Assembly: GCA_013376995.1 (NCBI GenBank)
Contig: JACAAZ010000004.1
Span: forward strand, 259,494-323,493
Origin: Bacteroidota bacterium
Lineage (GTDB): Bacteria; Bacteroidota; Bacteroidia; Bacteroidales; UBA4417
DNA: 64,000 nt
Reading direction: 5' to 3'
The position numbers and the translations under genes were made by a program. How positions within the stretch are numbered: the stretch's first letter is position 1; the number at the start of each line of letters is the position of its first letter. The notes below the pieces were generated by a model. It saw only the letters and a list, made by a program, of their open reading frames with translations. It did no database searches and had not been told where the DNA came from. Of the stretch, positions 61,401 to 64,000 are shown piece by piece.

Positions 61401-63998
61401 TCCATTAGTGTAGGTTACATTCCATGGAGCTGTTCCGCTGAACTGGATGAGCAGCATGGCAGTATCGCCTTGGCAGATTGATGTTCCACCGGTTAATAAT
61501 GCGGTTGGGAGTGGATTGACCATAATGGTCATCTGGTCAACGATAGAATCCGTACATGGAGCCAGGCTATAAATCTTCAATGTTAAGGTAACCAGTCCTG
61601 ATTCGACTGAATTTGGGATATAGGTTGGAGTCAGTGTATTTACAGATGTCAGGACACCCAGTCCATTATGCGACCATATCAGGCTGCTGTAATTAGCTGC
61701 AGCAGCACCTGAAACAGTGTATGGATTACCCTGGCAGGCTGAAGCATCCGGGCCTGCATTCCCGCTAACTGCAGGAACGATGATCAGGTTCATTGCATCG
61801 GTTGAAGCAATGCAAGGTGCAGCGCTCAATGCCGAAATTGTAAGAGTTACGTTACCGGCAGCTATATCATTTACACCAGGCGTATAAGTTGGGTTGATGC
61901 TGGCCGGGTTGCTGAAAGTGCCGTCCCCTGAAGTTGACCAGGTTACAGCATTGTAGTTCGATGCAGAAGCTGACGATAATGTGAATGAAGTTGTTGAAGA
62001 GCAGATTGAGTTGTCAGGACCGGCATTTACCATGGCCTGCCTTGAAATATTCAGGATCATGGAATCCGAAACAGATACACAAGGAGCAATGCTGGTAGCT
62101 GTCAATTTTAGGGTAACACTTCCGTTAGCAATATCAAAAGCACTGGGTGTATAAATTGGGTTAAGGATTCCAGTATTGCTGAAACTACCGGTACCTGAAC
62201 TGGTCCATGACAATGAACTTGCAAATGATGATGTAGCACTGCTTAATGTATATGAACCCTGTGTTTCACAAATGATATCATCGTTGCCTGCGGATATAAC
62301 TGCCTGGTGCGAAATGGTTAAGGTCATAGCATCAGTTGAATTGATGCAGGATGTTGCCGAAGCGGCAGTAAGAGTCAGCGTGACACTTCCGGCGGTGATG
62401 TCAGCTATGCTTGGAGTATAAACAGGATTCAATACGGAAGCATTGCTGAAAGTTCCTGAACCTGATGTTGTCCAATTCAATGAAGTATAATTACTTGCAG
62501 AAGCATTTGACAACAGGTATGATCCTAGAGACTCACAAATGCTTGCATCTGGGCCGGCATTTGCAACAGACTGGTGGCTGATGGTCAGGACGAGGTTGTC
62601 AACTGCATTCGGGCATGGTGAATTTCCAACAGCTGTTAGTGTTAAAGTGACAGAACCTGAGCTGATGTCAGAAATACCTGGAGTATAAATTGGGTTGAGT
62701 GTTGAAACATTACTGAATGTTCCATCTCCTGAAGTTGACCACAACAGGGACTGGTAATTGGTAGCAGTAGCAGAAGCAAGGCTGAAAGTTGTCTGTGTCT
62801 CGCAAATGGTAACATCATTTCCTGCGAATGCTGAAGCTGGCTGGGCAACTTTTATCATAACAGCGCTGGAAGATGATCCACAAGCACCATTGGTGACAGT
62901 CCAGTCGAACATGTAAACACCCTGGATAAGCCCACTGATTAAGGTGTTAGGATTAGCTGCATTTGCAATAACAGCTGCATTAGGACCTGAAATCTGTGTC
63001 CAGTTTCCAGTTCCGACAGCAGGTGCAGTAGCAGCAAGGTTCGTGCTAACCGGGGTAACAGCACAGATATTCTGATCTGTACCGGCAAAGGAGGTACTTG
63101 GCATTTGATCATCCAGTATGCTAACCTGGTCAGTTGAGGTACAAACGCCGTTGGTGATGGTATACTCAAATACATAAGACACAGCACCCGGAACAAGCCC
63201 GCTGATATTAGCTGTTGATGCTCCTGTTGGAGTGATAACAGGGGTAACAGGCCCTGAGATGAATGACCAGCTTGCTGTTCCTGTAGCAGGGACATTCCCG
63301 GTAAGAGTGACTGTGCTGCTATTACAAATGTTTTGATCTGGGCCGGCGAGCGCAGCAATGAAGGTGTTAACGGATAGATTCAGGGTGGCAATGGAGTCAC
63401 AACCGGTTATACCAACAAGAGTAACATTGTAGGATCCGGCGCTGTTGTAATTGTTGCCGTTCCAAATGTAAGGAAGTGAAGTGCTGCAGATTGTATGGAA
63501 TGTGCTGCTGTAAACTGTTGGGTTGATGGTAAGGTTAAGAGTGGCTGTTGAATCACATCCTGTCACTGAGCCGTTGGGGAAGAAAGCATTGTAAGTCCCT
63601 GAAGTTGTATAGGTTGTTCCGTTCCAGGTATAAGAATCGCAGGCAGTTACTGAACTTGACGATGTTACAGAGTAATTGATGGTTAAGTTCAGAGTTGCTG
63701 TAGAGTCACATCCCAATATTGAACCACCAGCGAAGAAAGCTGAGTATGTGCCCGAAGTATTATAGGTAGTTCCGTTCCATGTATATGAGTTGCAAGCAGT
63801 AACTGAGCTTGTTGATGTAACTGAATTATTAATGGTCAGGTTCAAAGTGGCTGTTGAATCACAACCTTGAACAGATCCACCTGCGAAGAAAGAAGTGTAG
63901 ATTCCTGAAGTAGTGTAAGTTGTCCCATTCCATGTGTAGCTGTTGCAAGCTGTGACATTGGATGTGGAGGTAACAGAATTGTTAATTGTAAGATTCAA
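55485..63998 (-). CDS. Giant secreted PKD-repeat protein with T9SS type B tail (N-terminus beyond window)
   Basis: At least 2837 residues are visible; the N-terminus lies beyond base 64000. The first visible part is three to four copies of a 51-residue unit (TACNSYTWNGTTYTTSGTY then GCDSTATLNLTI). Next come two Ig-like repeats with FAGTDQNIC and five repeats of about 83 residues (61500-62850) with NAGPDASIC, LWSTSGDGTFSN and GSVTLTLT. The rest is about twenty PKD domains (WNWNFGDP, WTWEFGDG and similar). The tail is a T9SS type B sorting domain (LYVPSAFTPGGP, KPVGVNLAMYKAEIYDRWNGLIW, EGWDGSFKG, SGTITLIR). It should be an extended surface adhesin-like fibre. It is a paralogue of the 1330-residue gene downstream. 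Confidence 0.9.
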   Translation of the reverse strand: MNLTINNSVTSTSNVTACNSYTWNGTTYTTSGIYTSFFAGGSVQGCDSTATLNLTINNSVTSTSSVTACNSYTWNGTTYNTSGTYSAFFAGGSILGCDSTATLNLTINYSVTSSSSVTACDSYTWNGTTYTTSGTYNAFFPNGSVTGCDSTATLNLTINPTVYSSTFHTICSTSLPYIWNGNNYNSAGSYNVTLVGITGCDSIATLNLSVNTFIAALAGPDQNICNSSTVTLTGNVPATGTASWSFISGPVTPVITPTGASTANISGLVPGAVSYVFEYTITNGVCTSTDQVSILDDQMPSTSFAGTDQNICAVTPVSTNLAATAPAVGTGNWTQISGPNAAVIANAANPNTLISGLIQGVYMFDWTVTNGACGSSSSAVMIKVAQPASAFAGNDVTICETQTTFSLASATATNYQSLLWSTSGDGTFSNVSTLNPIYTPGISDISSGSVTLTLTAVGNSPCPNAVDNLVLTISHQSVANAGPDASICESLGSYLLSNASASNYTSLNWTTSGSGTFSNASVLNPVYTPSIADITAGSVTLTLTAASATSCINSTDAMTLTISHQAVISAGNDDIICETQGSYTLSSATSSFASSLSWTSSGTGSFSNTGILNPIYTPSAFDIANGSVTLKLTATSIAPCVSVSDSMILNISRQAMVNAGPDNSICSSTTSFTLSSASASNYNAVTWSTSGDGTFSNPASINPTYTPGVNDIAAGNVTLTISALSAAPCIASTDAMNLIIVPAVSGNAGPDASACQGNPYTVSGAAAANYSSLIWSHNGLGVLTSVNTLTPTYIPNSVESGLVTLTLKIYSLAPCTDSIVDQMTIMVNPLPTALLTGGTSICQGDTAMLLIQFSGTAPWNVTYTNGISSTTVTNIISNPYQFSVVPPVGSIIYTLSALSDANCVATASQLFGSALINVSPKPVTDFTANSACSGDTTFFTASGQYLMKISHWVWNFGDGTYGVFNTPVNPFHIYPASGTYLVTLTVQDSIGCIYTVTHSVDVRPHPQAFFNFSTPNCMGSATYFTDLSINPQGQGYLTQWTWNFGDGSVPQTINFPTTPNLAHTYTIPGTYTVTLTVMNSDGCSDTYSSNVTVTTVPVAGFNYTSNCEDLAASFFDTSTTNGFGSVTTWSWNFGDPLSGSNNTSNLQNPQHIYATPGFYFVTLIVTNFNGCSDTITKKIQVHVAPTAEFISSAGCVGNPTLFWADSTIIDINRTATYAWLFGDGGTSNDRNTQHTYIAAGTYTVTLTITDTIGCSGAISHVINVTVPPVAHFNAAINNCVAQAVQFDDASTATDGYITNWTWEFGDGTSQTFTFPAIPTANHTYAQAGSYLVTLTVINNLGCSSHESKVINVYDLPTADFMSQGNCASSPVTFIDLSSAQGSQSISGWSWNFGEPTSGINNTSNLQSPTHSYATAGNYTVQLIITSSAGCTTSVTRVVHIDPIPAVEFTAEGTCKGNPVAFIPSNTVMNLNTISSWNWAFGDGGGSNLASPNHIYTSSGTFMVTLTVIDTTGCSNTITHPVIIGVPPTVEFSYTQPNCSQSSIQFSDATQLSSGYIVRRTWNFGDGTSTTIPFPGPATISHTYSNAGTFNVSLTVKTSDSCSATLNKVVTIFAKPTANFTHGSGCAGNAVSFHDLSTSTGTIITNRAWDFGEPASGSSNYSSLQNPTHTYGNAGNYTVQLIVTTASGCSDTTSQSVTITTPPVVNFSSQSGCNGDTTSFNSSSFVNMATTQNWLWQFGDGQTSTLVDPIHVYAFAGTYNVTLTITSSGGCQASKTAPVTVTSGPLANFSSSAPGCKESTITFSDLSNANGNTISLWKWNFGDGNTATYATYQPSISHSYSQAGNFVVTLTIQTQNGCENSKQLIITIAPSPVADFNYQNTCESTSTQFTDLSVASSGVAIVSWNWNFADPTSGINNTSSLQNPTHIFTSAGTYQVTLISVNAGGCSDTIVKAVDIHAKPAVDFYNDSITCMGSPVAFFTDPAITNIADVQSYDWDFGDGSAHSNQANPQHNYNAAATYTVVLSIIDIHGCTNSISHTVMLHEAPQSAFSYQQSCLNSPTLFTDASIAPSNSNIVHWSWNFGVNGSGTDTSSLQNPQFTYVLPGIYTVTLTTTTESGCSNTKSQPVQIWSLPTASFKYSTSPCSNGTVQFQDSSYSHQATITNWMWEFEPYQYSTATNPSYTYFQVDTSYSVRLIVTDLHGCVDTTTQIVEVPDVFTADITYLPACVGSATQFHSSLITPTGDQIYTCLWNFGDPASGTANTSTSLNPSHTFVSTGFYTISMTANDIYGCSTTVIKTVEVFALPVAAFAWTNTTFTTSVDFTSTSTIGGATITQYSWNFGDGTSQVLLPPNNTVTHQYPNDGFFTVTLTVTDKNGCTSTYTEQIIVTSFPQASINIVNPIICQNTTLLINNQSSGAINQWIWNWGDGTPALIETTYNPTVNHTYTQSGTFNLSLKIVSIYNGSPISDSIARTVSVMASPKAGFLTNKHCLGDMTEFVDTTNANGSTHLNYSWNFGDPANADDSSTYRNPVHTYSTVGTFNATLIATNQFGCSDTVTNHVAVNGLPEAQFTNSIACQGAPTFFFDHSKEYTDPLNHWGWKIGDQRIVGWMNGQSPYHIFDTLGVYPVLLSVTDANGCMDTVIRQVSVYPSPISAFSIEQNYQEQQGQLHLNNGSINGVEYHWDFGNGETSTEESPVVTFKEDGNYLIQLYTTNSYGCTDSISFDYTMLYKGLYVPSAFTPGGPVQSVRLWKPVGVNLAMYKAEIYDRWNGLIWSSTALDEKGSPVEGWDGSFKGNPCQQGVYVWKITAVYRDGSIWTNEDVGNHTDMPKQTSGTITLIR
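61500..62850 (-). repeat. Five coding repeats of about 250 bases in the giant PKD gene
   Basis: Five homologous units of about 83 residues, each starting AGPD/AGND with a cysteine and carrying TSGxGTFSN, NPxYTP and GSVTLTLT. Copies differ by substitutions, so they are not recent. They could form tandem Ig-like domains. Confidence 0.75.
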
Positions 63999-64000
63999 TG
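63540..64000 (-). repeat. Tandem 153-base coding repeats at the window edge
   Basis: Each 51-residue unit contains TACNSYTWNGTTY and ends GCDSTATLNLTI. Three full units are visible and the array continues past the window. The units are nearly identical in parts, so they may change in number by slippage or recombination. Confidence 0.85.

Noticed and set aside
62939..63358. Alternate-frame open frame of 139 residues inside the giant PKD gene
   Set aside because: It overlaps a strong coding frame on the same strand and has a low-complexity composition typical of a shadow frame.
63540..64000. CRISPR-like regular repeats
   Set aside because: The 153-base period is in-frame coding sequence with conserved protein units, not repeat-spacer structure.

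Overview
The window looks like chromosomal DNA of a Bacteroidota bacterium, probably of the order Bacteroidales or a close relative; I cannot name a species. Five things point there: many secreted proteins end in the C-terminal sorting domains of the type IX secretion system (T9SS types A and B); there are giant PKD-repeat proteins; several genes carry the Bacteroidota -7 promoter box TAnnTTTG, sometimes with a -33 TTTG; an ECF sigma/anti-sigma pair is linked to DUF4252 genes; and hpt, adk and obg lie in a row. I found no tRNA, rRNA, CRISPR array, transposase or phage gene.

Layout: 1-1470 (minus) holds the proton-translocating transhydrogenase genes pntAA-pntAB and the first codons of pntB. 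1897-9455 (plus) holds two tandem paralogous secreted M6-type metalloproteases with InlB-like repeats and T9SS type A tails. 9475-11598 (minus) is an ECF sigma / anti-sigma unit flanked by two DUF4252 genes. 11827-15336 (plus) holds three secreted proteins, one T9SS cargo, one orphan and one SecD-P1-like. 15421-17798 (minus) holds a threonine aldolase and a MalY/PatB-type beta-lyase. 18247-21237 is a 996-residue receiver plus PEP/pyruvate-binding protein. Then 21371-27396 is a run of eight unrelated single genes, all on the plus strand (AhpD-like, lipoprotein with a type-B-like domain, DUF1801, alpha/beta hydrolase, HIT, DUF2200, rifampin ADP-ribosyltransferase Arr, one orphan). It starts next to a degenerate copy of the 3' end of the 996-residue gene and looks like an accessory region.

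27540-36528 holds three more T9SS cargo proteins, a membrane protein/XRE regulator pair with operator-like palindromes, a D-amino-acid-type PLP enzyme and a short GldN/PorN-like lipoprotein. 37164-41664 has a membrane-anchored methyltransferase, a VOC protein, an M16 peptidase, and a MobB-like/ModE-like pair. 41729-44094 (minus) is a cluster of four exported proteins including LVIVD-type propellers. 44201-48779 is housekeeping: DUF364, Obg, a double adenylate kinase, Hpt and divergent PurE. 48792-51046 (minus) holds an exported Nif3-like protein and two methyltransferases. 51119-64000 (minus) holds two neighbouring paralogous PKD-repeat giants with T9SS type B tails; the second runs off the window.

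The intergenic regions are unusually rich in short tandem repeats of several families and in a small dispersed palindrome (TCCG...CGGA). The palindrome often sits inside those repeats and is the most unexplained non-coding signal here. No single obviously new multi-gene system stands out. The best candidates for a second look are the palindrome family, the remnant beside the accessory block, the operator array of the small membrane/XRE pair, the degenerate double adenylate kinase, and the stand-alone GldN-like and type-B-domain lipoproteins.
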